A stretch of DNA of 36,607 nucleotides from Deltaproteobacteria bacterium (GTDB lineage Bacteria > Myxococcota_A > UBA9160 > SZUA-336), in contig VGRW01000032.1 of NCBI GenBank assembly GCA_016875225.1, positions 1 to 36,607 on the forward strand, read 5' to 3'. The notes under the pieces were generated by a model. It saw only the letters and a list, made by a program, of their open reading frames with translations, had not been told where the DNA came from and searched no databases. Positions 8,057 through 15,552 of the stretch are shown in pieces. Numbering within the stretch: position 1 is the first letter of the stretch; each line of letters begins with the position of its first letter. Both the position numbers and the translations under genes were made by a program.

Positions 8057-9085
8057 ATGGCACGGATGAGCGGAGCGAGAGCGAAGCGGGACGGCGCCAG
8101 CGTCGGGATCATCGCGAACCCCGCTTCGGGCAAGGACATCCGGAGGCTCGTGGCGCACGCCTCGGTGTTCGGCAACGACGAGAAGGTCAACATCGTCCGG
8201 CGCGCGCTGCTCGGCGCGGCGGCCGCCGGCGTCGCGCGCGTCGTCTACATGCCGGACCCGCACGCTCTGGTCCGCCGCGCCGCCGACGAGATCGACGCGC
8301 GCGTGGAGCTCGTTCCCGCGCAGGGCGATTTCCGCGGCGACGCGCGCGACAGCTCGCTCGCCGCGGCGGCGATGGCGGAGGCCGGTGTGGGAGCGATCGT
8401 CAGCCTGGGCGGCGACGGCACGAATCGGATGATCGCGAAGGGCATGCGCGACGTGCCGCTCGTCCCGATCTCGACCGGCACGAACAACGTGTTCCCGGTG
8501 ATGGTCGAGGGGACGGTCGCGGGTCTCGCCGCCGGGGCGCTGGCGACGGGCGTGGTCGATCCCGACGAGGTCGCGCCGCGCTGCAAGCTCGTCGAGATCG
8601 CGCTCGCCGAGGCCGTGCGCGAGATCGCGCTGATCGACGCGGTCGTGATGGCGCCGGGCTTCACGGCGGGCCGCGCGATCTGGGAGACCGGGCGGATCCG
8701 CGAGGTCGTGCTGACGCGCGCGGAGGCCGACGCCGTCGGCATGTCCGCGGTCGGCGGGATGATCGCGGGCGTGCGGCCGTCGGACGAGTTCGGCCTGCAC
8801 CTCGAGTTCGGCCCGGGCGAAGTCGAGGTCGCCGCGGCGATCGCGCCGGGCCTGGTGCGGCCCGTCTCGCTCTCGCGCGTGGACCGGCTCGCGCTCGGAG
8901 CGCCGGTGCAGGTGCACGGCCCCGCGCTTCTCGCGCTCGACGGCGAGCGCGAGCTGCTTCTGCCCGAAGGGACGGTCGCGCGGATGACCATCACCCGCTC
9001 GGGACCGCCCGTGGTCGACATCGGCCGCTGTCTCGAAGCGGCGCGTGAGCGCGGATTCCTGCGCGTGAAGGAGAGCTCGAGATGA
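8057..9085 (+). CDS. acoX: AcoX-like protein of the ATP-NAD/diacylglycerol kinase fold
   Basis: A 342-residue protein with the NAD-kinase-like fold. Near the N-terminus is GIIANPASGKDIRRLVAHAS (about residues 15-34), and the nucleotide-binding GGDGTNR motif of the kinase superfamily follows at about residues 116-122 (VSLGGDGTNRMIAKG), then STGTNNVFPVM. The NPASGKDIRRL block is characteristic of AcoX, encoded beside acetoin dehydrogenase genes; its biochemical role there is poorly defined. The start is ATG at 8057 or ATG at 8066, neither with a strong ribosome site. Its TGA overlaps the next ATG (ATGA), so translation of the two is coupled. A true NAD kinase role cannot be excluded, but the extended C-terminus and context favour AcoX. 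Confidence 0.85.
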   Translation: MARMSGARAKRDGASVGIIANPASGKDIRRLVAHASVFGNDEKVNIVRRALLGAAAAGVARVVYMPDPHALVRRAADEIDARVELVPAQGDFRGDARDSSLAAAAMAEAGVGAIVSLGGDGTNRMIAKGMRDVPLVPISTGTNNVFPVMVEGTVAGLAAGALATGVVDPDEVAPRCKLVEIALAEAVREIALIDAVVMAPGFTAGRAIWETGRIREVVLTRAEADAVGMSAVGGMIAGVRPSDEFGLHLEFGPGEVEVAAAIAPGLVRPVSLSRVDRLALGAPVQVHGPALLALDGERELLLPEGTVARMTITRSGPPVVDIGRCLEAARERGFLRVKESSR

Positions 9086-9423
9086 AGAAGACGCCTTACG
9101 TCCTCCAGACCGGGATGGGCGTGGACCTGCACGGGGGCGACGACACCACCGCGGCGCGCCGCGCCGTGGACCACGCGATCCGCCGCAACAGCCTGCTCTT
9201 CCTGCGCGAGCTCGATCTTGGCGGCGGGGACTCGATCCACGTCGACGTCGCGATCGCGTGTCCGCACCCCGAGCGCGTCGACCTAGACTCCGTGCGCGCG
9301 GCGCTTCCGGTCGGAATCGTCACCGTCCGAGCCGAGAAGGGCGGAATGCTCGCGGACTCGGGAACCGCGGCCGATCCGGCGCTGATCGCGATCGCGGCGG
9401 TGCGGGTCAGCGTCTCGCGCTAG
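9082..9423 (+). CDS. Lin0512 family protein
   Basis: A 113-residue protein beginning MKKTPYVLQTGMGVDLHGGD. The GMGVDLHG-D-TTAARRAVDHAIRRNSLLFL pattern, followed by an alternating beta-rich second half (IHVDVAIACPHPERVD, GIVTVRAEKGGMLADSG), matches what I recall of the Lin0512 family (TIGR02058/PF09585), which has no assigned function. It starts in an ATGA overlap with the acoX-like gene, so the two are coupled and probably act together. No signal peptide or membrane segment is present. Confidence 0.8.
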   Translation: MKKTPYVLQTGMGVDLHGGDDTTAARRAVDHAIRRNSLLFLRELDLGGGDSIHVDVAIACPHPERVDLDSVRAALPVGIVTVRAEKGGMLADSGTAADPALIAIAAVRVSVSR

Positions 9424-9427
9424 CAGG

Positions 9428-10453
9428 TCACGCGGAAACAGCGTGACTCGGCTTGTGCCTCGCGACAGGCGCGGCGGTCTCGGGCGGCGCGCCCGCGAAG
9501 CGCGCCAGGCGGGTGCGCTGGAGCACGAGGGTCAGGCACGCGGCGAGAACCCAGATGATCGCCGCGATCAGCGCGATCGGAAGCGGCTCGATGAAGCGGA
9601 GCACGCCGCGGATCACCAGCGGGTGACACAGGAAGATCCCGGCCGTCATGGTGCGGATCCGGAACAGGAGCGCGTTCGACGGATACGAGACCGCGAAGCC
9701 GAGGCCGATCAGGAACGCGCCCACCGCGAAGCGCAGCGGGAAGGTGTCGCGGTCGACGTACCAGACGGCGAGGCCGCTCAAAGCGACCGCGCCCGCGAAG
9801 CAGAGCATCGCAAGCGGCCAGCGCGGCGTCCGCGGCAGCGCGATGATCCGACAGAACGCCACCGAGATCGGCACCGCGGGAATCGCCCAGACCCACTCGT
9901 ACACGCCGATCGAGACGTGCGGGCGCAGCGCCGGGCCGGCGTGGAAGAGCAGCGGCGAGAGCAGCAGGACGACGGCGACGAAGACCCTGCTCGGCACGTT
10001 GCGCGAGGCCAGGCGCAGCGCCTCGACCGCGACGCAGACGCCGAGCGCGACCGGCATGAACCAGAGGTGGTAGTAGCTGCCCCGCCAGATCATGCTCGGC
10101 TCGAACCAGCTGAACGCCGGCTGCTCGTGTCGGAGCGCGGAGAAGCTGAGCAAGGCGGCGTAGACGACCCACCAGAACGCGAAGGGCGTCAGATAGCGCC
10201 TGGCGCGCTCCGCCAGGAACGGGCGGAGCGGCCGCTCGCCAGAGTGCAGGCCCACGCTCACACCGCTCATCAGCAGGAAGATCTCCATGCCGATGCCGAG
10301 TCGGAACATCGAGCCGTCGCCGAGCGCGCCGCCCGTGTGATAGGCGACGATGTCGAAGCTGGCGAACAGGCGCACCAGGTCGAGCAGTCCGGAGCGGCTG
10401 CCGCCACCCGCGCCTCGAGGAGCTGCGGAACCCGTTTTGGAGCTAGGCGACAT
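9428..10453 (-). CDS. Acyltransferase 3 family integral membrane protein
   Basis: A 341-residue protein with about ten hydrophobic segments (for example VFVAVVLLLSPLLF, LAMLCFAGAVALSGLAVWY, ALIAAIIWVLAACLTLVL). Near the N-terminus is LLDLVRLFASFDIVAYHTGG, the acyltransferase-3 first helix with the characteristic His (here AYHTG), then GIGMEIFLLMSGVSVGLHSG. The family transfers acetyl or other acyl groups to sugars, lipids or surface polymers at the inner membrane. ATG at 10453 is the first in-frame start with protein-like composition. It is divergent from the GH5 glucanase with 30 bases between starts, so the pair may share a promoter and act on the same glycan. The substrate is unknown. Confidence 0.87.
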   Translation of the reverse strand: MSPSSKTGSAAPRGAGGGSRSGLLDLVRLFASFDIVAYHTGGALGDGSMFRLGIGMEIFLLMSGVSVGLHSGERPLRPFLAERARRYLTPFAFWWVVYAALLSFSALRHEQPAFSWFEPSMIWRGSYYHLWFMPVALGVCVAVEALRLASRNVPSRVFVAVVLLLSPLLFHAGPALRPHVSIGVYEWVWAIPAVPISVAFCRIIALPRTPRWPLAMLCFAGAVALSGLAVWYVDRDTFPLRFAVGAFLIGLGFAVSYPSNALLFRIRTMTAGIFLCHPLVIRGVLRFIEPLPIALIAAIIWVLAACLTLVLQRTRLARFAGAPPETAAPVARHKPSHAVSA

Positions 10454-10483
10454 GCATATTCGTCGGCCGCATGATAGGCGATC

Positions 10484-11575
10484 GTGAGTCCCGGGCGCAA
10501 TCGAGACCGCGGCTCGGGTCGTCTCCGCGGCGTGAACCTCGGCGGCTGGCTCGTGCTCGAGAAGTGGATGACGCCGAGCCTCTTCGCGGGGCTCGCGGCT
10601 CGGGACGAGACCTCGTTCTGCGCGGAGCTCGGCCGAGAACGGGCGGCGCAGCGCCTCCGAGCGCACTGGGACGCCTTCGTCTCGCGCGACGACTTCGCCT
10701 GGCTGGCCGAGATCGGCATCGACGCGGTCCGCATTCCGCTCGGGCACTGGATCTTCGGGCCGCCGTATCCGTACCACGAGAGCTACGGCGCCGACCCGCA
10801 CCCCTACGTCGAGGGCGGGATCGACGTGCTCGACCGCGCGCTCGACCAGGCGGCGGAGCACGGGCTTCGCGTCGCGCTCGATCTGCACGCGGCGCCGGGC
10901 TGCCAGAACGGCTTCGACAACGGCGGAATCCAGGACGTGTGTGACTGGCACACTCGCGAGGAGTATCTCGCGCACTCGGTCGACGTGCTCGCGCGACTCG
11001 CGTCGCGCTACCGCGGCCACGCGGCGCTGCACGCGATCGAGCTTCTGAACGAGCCGCGCTGGGACGTGCCGACGGAGCTTCTGAAGGGCTGGTACCTGCG
11101 CGCGTACGCCGCGGTGCGCGCGCACTGCCGCGCCGAGGACGTGGCCGTGATCGTCCACGACGGCTTCCGCTCGCACCGCGAGTATCTCGGCTTCCTGCAG
11201 CCGCCGCGCTTCGAGAACGCGATCCTCGACGTGCACCGCTACCAGTGCTTCGACCCGGCGGACATCGCGCTCGACCTCGCCGGGCACGTGCACAAGGCGG
11301 GGGTTCTGTGGCGGGACGAGGCCGAGACGATCCAGGCCGAGCTCGGCCTGCCCGCGATCGTCGGCGAGTGGAGCCTCGGGCTCGCGCCCGCGACGACAGC
11401 GGCGACGGAGCCCGCCGTGCTCGACGCGGCGCTCCGCGCCTACGCGTCGGCGCAGCTCGAAGCCTTCGAGCGCTACCACGGCTGGTTCTTCTGGAGCTAC
11501 CGCACGGAGACCATGCCGGCCTGGAGCCTGCGCGACTCGGTCGAGCGCGGCTGGCTGCCGCGGCGCTTCGATTGA
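10484..11575 (+). CDS. Glycoside hydrolase family 5 (exo-beta-1,3-glucanase-like)
   Basis: A 363-residue GH5 TIM-barrel enzyme. The opening GVNLGGWLVLEKWMTPSLF (about residues 16-34) and the HAAPGCQNGFDNGG block (about 132-145) closely resemble fungal exo-1,3-beta-glucanases (GH5_9 type). The acid/base Glu is in LLNEPRWD (about residue 190) and the nucleophile Glu in IVGEWSLG (about 295). RIPLGHWIFG and the WFFWSYRTE near the end fit the substrate cleft. The start is GTG at 10484. There is no signal peptide, so a cytoplasmic place or unusual export must be assumed. The gene is convergent with the ABC transporter, four bases apart. Beta-glucan or a glucoside is the inferred substrate. Confidence 0.88.
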   Translation: MSPGRNRDRGSGRLRGVNLGGWLVLEKWMTPSLFAGLAARDETSFCAELGRERAAQRLRAHWDAFVSRDDFAWLAEIGIDAVRIPLGHWIFGPPYPYHESYGADPHPYVEGGIDVLDRALDQAAEHGLRVALDLHAAPGCQNGFDNGGIQDVCDWHTREEYLAHSVDVLARLASRYRGHAALHAIELLNEPRWDVPTELLKGWYLRAYAAVRAHCRAEDVAVIVHDGFRSHREYLGFLQPPRFENAILDVHRYQCFDPADIALDLAGHVHKAGVLWRDEAETIQAELGLPAIVGEWSLGLAPATTAATEPAVLDAALRAYASAQLEAFERYHGWFFWSYRTETMPAWSLRDSVERGWLPRRFD

Positions 11576-11579
11576 GCGG

Positions 11580-13406
11580 CTAGAGGTACTTCTTCTCGCG
11601 CAGGCGCGTGAGAACGATCTTGCGCTGGTGCAGCGGCTCGAGCCCGGGGTGGAAGCTGATCGTGAGCACGCCCGCGTCGGGCAGCTCGCGGTGCAGCATC
11701 TCCAGGATCAGCCGCTCGCCCTTGGGGTCGAAGGCGTCGGTCGCCTCTTCCATGAAGATCCAGGCCGGCCGCTGCAGAAACACGCGCACGAAGCCGAGCC
11801 GCTGCTGCGCGCGCAGCGGCAGCACCTGCTCCCAGCTCGCGGCGTCGTCGAGGCGCGGAGCCAGCCAGGCGACGCCTGCGCACTCGAGCGCGTAGCGGAT
11901 CCGCTCGTCGCTGTGCGCGTCCGGCGGACGCGGATAGCAGAGGGCGCGGCGCAGCGTGCCCTCGGGCAGGAACGGCCGCTGCGGCATGAACACGCTGCTG
12001 CCGCTCGCGGGAAGCCGCACCCGCCCGCTTCCCCACGGCCAGAGCCCGCCGATCACCTTGAACAGGCTGCTCGTCACGGTCGGATCGCCGGCGACGAGCA
12101 CCCGCTCGCCGCGGCGGATCTCGGCGTCGAAGTGCTCGAGCAGGACCAGCCCCGACGGGTCGGCGATGCAGAGATCCTCGAACGCGATCCGGTGGCCGTC
12201 GGACTCGGCGATGGCGATGCGGTGGTCCGTGGGCGCGCGCGTCTCGGCGTCGAGCCGCTGCATGTCGTCGTACAGCGAGCGCACGCGGTCGGCCGACGCG
12301 CGGCAGCGCGCGATCTCTCCCACGTTGTCGACCGGCCAGGAGAGCGCGGAGGTCAGGCGCTGGAACGCCTGCGCGGCCTGCATCAGCGCGCCGAGCGACA
12401 TCGCGCCCAGGATGTACTGCGGCGCCGCGACCAGGATCGGGAACACCGGCAGCAGCCCGCCGTAGCCGGTCGAGAACGAGACGATCCCCATGTAGGCGAG
12501 TGACTGGCGATCCCAGTCACGGACGATCCGAGCGAAGCGCGACGCGGCGCCGCTGCGCTCGATCGGCTCGCCGTGCATGAGCGCGATCGACTCCGAGTGC
12601 TCGCGCGCCCGAGCCAGCCCGAAGCGGTAGTCCGCCTCGGCGCTCTGCAGCGCGTTGGTGGTGCGCACGAGCGGCCGCCCGAGCAGCCAGCCCAGCGCCG
12701 TGCCCACGCCCGCGTACAGGAACGCGAGCGGCACCATGTAGCCCGGCACCTGCGTGGTGGTTCCGGGCAGGGTCATCGAGCCGGAGACCGACCAGAGGAT
12801 CTCGACGAAGAGCCCGAGCGTGAGCAGCGAGTAGACCAGAGTGTGCGCGAGCGCGATCGCGCTCTCGGTCGCGATGCGGATGTCCTCGGCGATGCGCTGG
12901 TCGGGGTTGTCGTGCTCGCCCGCGGAAAACAGCAGCCGGTAGTGGCGGCCGTCCCGCATCCAGCGCCCGACCAGCTGCTCGGTGAGCCAGGCGCGCCAGT
13001 CGAGCTGCAGCCAGCGCTTGGCGAGCAGGTGCGCCGCCGTGACCCCGATCGACGCCGCGAAGATCAGCGCGAAGACGCCGACCTGCACCAGCACGCCGCG
13101 CACCGAGCGCTGCTCGAGCGCGTCGAAGAGCGCGCGGTTCCAGTAGTTCCCCCAGACCGCGATCCCCACCTGCGCGACCGTGAGCAGGAACAGCAGCAGG
13201 GTCACTCCGCGAATCCTGCGCTTGCGCTCGCAGCTCCAGTAAGGGCCGGCGAGCTGGATCATCCGGCGCACGAAGCCGACCGGCGCCACGGACGGGGCGC
13301 CCGGGTCTGAACCGGACTGGGGTCGGGGCGGGCTCACGGCTGCTGGCGATCGTAGCCCGGAGCCCCACCCGTGGCCGGATCGAGGTGGGCGAGTCTCAAG
13401 GTCCAC
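11580..13406 (-). CDS. YddA/SbmA-BacA-type ABC transporter with degenerate nucleotide-binding domain
   Basis: A 608-residue half-transporter. The membrane domain (about residues 45-340; helices around GVTLLLFLLTVAQVGIAVWG, VQVGVFALIFAASIGVTAAHLL, TLVYSLLTLGLFVEILWSV, YMVPLAFLYAGVGTALGWLL) has the ABC_membrane_2 hallmarks NRALFDALEQR, DNPDQRIAEDI and EADYRFGLARAREHSESIALMHGEP. The C-terminal part has the fold of an ATPase domain, but its Walker A reads GDPTVTSS (residues 440-447; Lys446 expected, Ser found), the signature reads LPLRAQQ where relatives have LSLGEQQ, and Walker B ends in Glu instead of Asp (FMEEATDAFD, 551-560). The catalytic-position Glu554 and H-loop His586 remain. It may have lost ATP hydrolysis and become proton-driven like SbmA, or need a partner. 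The GTG start at 13406 is uncertain; the first 40 residues are low-complexity. Confidence 0.85.
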   Translation of the reverse strand: MDLETRPPRSGHGWGSGLRSPAAVSPPRPQSGSDPGAPSVAPVGFVRRMIQLAGPYWSCERKRRIRGVTLLLFLLTVAQVGIAVWGNYWNRALFDALEQRSVRGVLVQVGVFALIFAASIGVTAAHLLAKRWLQLDWRAWLTEQLVGRWMRDGRHYRLLFSAGEHDNPDQRIAEDIRIATESAIALAHTLVYSLLTLGLFVEILWSVSGSMTLPGTTTQVPGYMVPLAFLYAGVGTALGWLLGRPLVRTTNALQSAEADYRFGLARAREHSESIALMHGEPIERSGAASRFARIVRDWDRQSLAYMGIVSFSTGYGGLLPVFPILVAAPQYILGAMSLGALMQAAQAFQRLTSALSWPVDNVGEIARCRASADRVRSLYDDMQRLDAETRAPTDHRIAIAESDGHRIAFEDLCIADPSGLVLLEHFDAEIRRGERVLVAGDPTVTSSLFKVIGGLWPWGSGRVRLPASGSSVFMPQRPFLPEGTLRRALCYPRPPDAHSDERIRYALECAGVAWLAPRLDDAASWEQVLPLRAQQRLGFVRVFLQRPAWIFMEEATDAFDPKGERLILEMLHRELPDAGVLTISFHPGLEPLHQRKIVLTRLREKKYL

Positions 13407-13617
13407 CCGGCCGCAGCTCCAGCCCTAAATAATTTCCTGTACTCGGATATGTGACCCGCTGTAGTGTAGGAAGGACGCCACGAGTTAGGGCCGTGCGGTA
13501 GTTCACCCGGCGACCCGTGGTTCTCGAATCTGGGGAAGGGGGATTCAAATAAGGAAGGGTGGGATCGAGGATTTAACTGAGTGGCTTCCGGCAGTTCGGC
13601 TGGCCGTCCTGATCGGG
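13407..13617. promoter_or_regulatory. 211-base intergenic region, less GC-rich than its surroundings
   Basis: The stretch lies between divergent genes (the transporter on minus, the secreted protein on plus) and is visibly more AT-rich near 13425-13480 and 13535-13580. It must carry the promoter of the secreted protein and probably that of the transporter. The purine-rich run at 13530-13564 would make a good ribosome site, but no ATG, GTG or TTG follows it in the frame of the secreted protein. No perfect operator palindrome was found. Confidence 0.4.
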
Positions 13618-14415
13618 GTGCTGAGCCTGATCGGAGCCCCTGGGCTGGCCTTGGCCGGGCCGTGCGAAGTCACTCCGACCGGTGGAACGGTGATGCTGCC
13701 GCCGATCGGCTGTGAATATCTAAGCCCGGACGAGGTTCACGAGATCATCGCCGGGCTGCCGCCCGGGACGACGATCCAGCTGGCTCCGATCCACAAGGAC
13801 TTCATGTGCCGTGAGCCCGGCTCGATCAGTCCGCCGGGATCGTGCACCGTGAGCATGCCTCCAGGCACCTGCGAGGCGGCCGGCGGCTCGCTGGCTGGAA
13901 CCGTCGACTGCAGCCCGACGACCGCGGAGTTCGAGCTCACCGGCACGGGTGACTTGGCCGGCTTTCACCGGATCGTCTCGGTGCCGCTGCAAATGGAGGT
14001 CCACGCCGCGCCGCGCACGGCCGGGGCTCCGATCCAGAGCTTCGACACCGCGATGATGTTCCTCCAGGGGCAGCTCCCGCCGGGCGACCCGGACTTCGAC
14101 CTGCTTCGGATCACGGGCGGGCAGTTCCATGGCATGCCGAGCCCCGGTCACACGACGCTCACGCTGCGGCCGAGCGGCAAATACGAGGTCGACAGCTTCT
14201 TCGACATCACCTACCGGATCGACTTCATCGGCGCGCCGGGCGGGCCGCTCGCCGGCTCCTCGGGCAGCACGACCGGGACGATCCGGATGGAGACCGGGAG
14301 CACCTCCGCGGTGCCGGCCGTTCCCAAGCCGAGCCTGACGCTGGTCGGGTTGATCCTGCTCGCGGGGGCGGCGCTGTTCATCCCGCGGCTCCGGCGAAAG
14401 GCGGCTTCCGCGTAG
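13618..14415 (+). CDS. Secreted protein with possible C-terminal sorting tail, function unknown
   Basis: A 265-residue exported protein. A hydrophobic leader ending LSLIGAPGLALA precedes GPCEV, so a signal peptide cleaved after ALA is likely. The body is Cys- and Pro-rich with beta-strand patterns; the segment with SFFDITYRIDFIGAPGGPLAG resembles repeats in secreted proteins of planctomycetes and relatives, from memory. The C-terminus has three parts: a VPKPSLT turn, a hydrophobic helix (LVGLILLAGAALFIP) and a basic end (RLRRKAASA), like PEP-CTERM/exosortase sorting signals. The annotated GTG is only the first canonical start: coding-like leader sequence (LPAVRLAVLIGV) continues upstream in frame to about 13580, so the true start may be a rare codon or the 5' end may be damaged. 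Confidence 0.7.
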   Translation: MLSLIGAPGLALAGPCEVTPTGGTVMLPPIGCEYLSPDEVHEIIAGLPPGTTIQLAPIHKDFMCREPGSISPPGSCTVSMPPGTCEAAGGSLAGTVDCSPTTAEFELTGTGDLAGFHRIVSVPLQMEVHAAPRTAGAPIQSFDTAMMFLQGQLPPGDPDFDLLRITGGQFHGMPSPGHTTLTLRPSGKYEVDSFFDITYRIDFIGAPGGPLAGSSGSTTGTIRMETGSTSAVPAVPKPSLTLVGLILLAGAALFIPRLRRKAASA

Positions 14416-14431
14416 CTGGAGCGATCTCCTC

Positions 14432-14459
14432 CTCCCCCGGGGTGACTGCCCCGGGGGAG
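14432..14459 (+). terminator. Perfect 11-bp hairpin after the secreted-protein gene
   Basis: The arms CTCCCCCGGGG (14432-14442) and CCCCGGGGGAG (14449-14459) are perfect reverse complements around a 6-base loop TGACTG. It begins 17 bases after the stop codon of the secreted-protein gene. No T-run follows, so it is either a factor-assisted or non-canonical terminator, or an mRNA 3'-end stabiliser. It separates that gene from the enediyne cassette. Confidence 0.65.
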
Positions 14460-14556
14460 AGCGCCGTCCCTGGGGACCCGTGATCGGACGCCGGTATACA
14501 CGGCGGCTCGATGGTGGGACACTCGGGCGGCTGTCTCGGAGCGGGTCGCCGAAGCG

Positions 14557-15552
14557 ATGGATGCTGTCTTGCTGCAGATCTCCTCACGAATCCGGAGTCA
14601 CCTCTTCGGGATCGACACCCGCGAGGTCGAGTTCGCACGGCGCGGCTTCGCGGTCCGCGAGCCGACCGCGGCGGCGCGACTCGAAGGCGTGGCTCGGACC
14701 TTCGTCGCCGGGTATCGGCTGGCGCTGGCACAGCCCGAGGCGGGGCGACTCGCGCTCGAGCTCGATCGGATCCCGGCCGAGCGGCGCGGCTTCGCTTACG
14801 AGGGCGCGGGAATGGCGCTCGAGCTTCTGGACCGCGTGACTCCGTGGCGGCGCGATCGCCTGCAGTCCTTTCTCGCTGGCCCCGGCGAGCCACACACGTA
14901 CATGGTTCTGATCGGCGCGGGCTGGGCGTGGGCGCGGCTGCGGCGGCGGGTGGAGCCGCTGCTTCGCTCGCTCGATCCCGTGGTCGGCTGGCTGGCGCTG
15001 GACGGGTACGGCTTCCACGAGGGCTTCTTCCACACCGAGAGGACCGTCGCGCGACACGAGCAGCCGCACGGTCTGCGCGGTGCAGCGCTGCGCGTCTTCG
15101 ACTGCGGCCTCGGCCGCAGCCTCTGGTTCGTCTGCTGCGCGGACCCCGACGCCGTCGCCGCCTGCGTCGCGGGCTTTCCGGTCGAACGTCGCGCCGATCT
15201 CTGGAGCGGCATCGGCCTCGCCTGCTCGTACGCGGGCGGCGTGGACGACGAGGCGGTCGAGCGGCTCGTTCGGCGCGCGGGCGCGCAGCGCGGCGCCATG
15301 GCCCAGGGAGCGGCCTTTGCCGCCGAGGCGCGGCTGCGTGCAGTTATTCCCGCGGAGCACACGCGGCGCGCGGTCGAGCGGATCGCCGGCAGCTCCGTCG
15401 AGCTCGCGGCCAAGCTCTGTCACAGCGAGCTCGCTCGGGTCGAAGCGGTACCTCGCCGCGCCGGTGACGAGACGGGGTTCGAGGGCTGGCGTCGCGGAAT
15501 CCGCGAGACACTCGAGCGCGGCTTCCCCGCCGGTGTCGGGGCCGGGTCGTGA
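14557..15552 (+). CDS. unbL: DUF1702 family protein, enediyne cassette member (E3/UnbL-like)
   Basis: A 331-residue soluble protein of the DUF1702 type. Recognisable blocks are EVEFARRGFAV near residue 25, GFAYEGAGMALELLD near 90, GAGWAWARLRRRVEPLL, LDGYGFHEGFFH (near 150), AALRVFDCGLGRSLWFVCC, and WSGIGLACSYAGGVD. DUF1702 proteins are encoded in the conserved five-gene enediyne polyketide cassette, where they are needed for core formation but have no assigned reaction. The equation with UnbL/E3 is from memory of the family. It is the first gene of the operon, and its TGA overlaps the GTG of unbV (GTGA), so the two are translationally coupled. A good ribosome site is not obvious before the ATG at 14557. 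Confidence 0.85.
   Translation: MDAVLLQISSRIRSHLFGIDTREVEFARRGFAVREPTAAARLEGVARTFVAGYRLALAQPEAGRLALELDRIPAERRGFAYEGAGMALELLDRVTPWRRDRLQSFLAGPGEPHTYMVLIGAGWAWARLRRRVEPLLRSLDPVVGWLALDGYGFHEGFFHTERTVARHEQPHGLRGAALRVFDCGLGRSLWFVCCADPDAVAACVAGFPVERRADLWSGIGLACSYAGGVDDEAVERLVRRAGAQRGAMAQGAAFAAEARLRAVIPAEHTRRAVERIAGSSVELAAKLCHSELARVEAVPRRAGDETGFEGWRRGIRETLERGFPAGVGAGS

Noticed and set aside
8057-9085. Housekeeping NAD kinase
   Set aside because: The GGDGT motif is shared, but the NPASGKDIRRL block, length and acoAB/Lin0512 neighbours point to AcoX.
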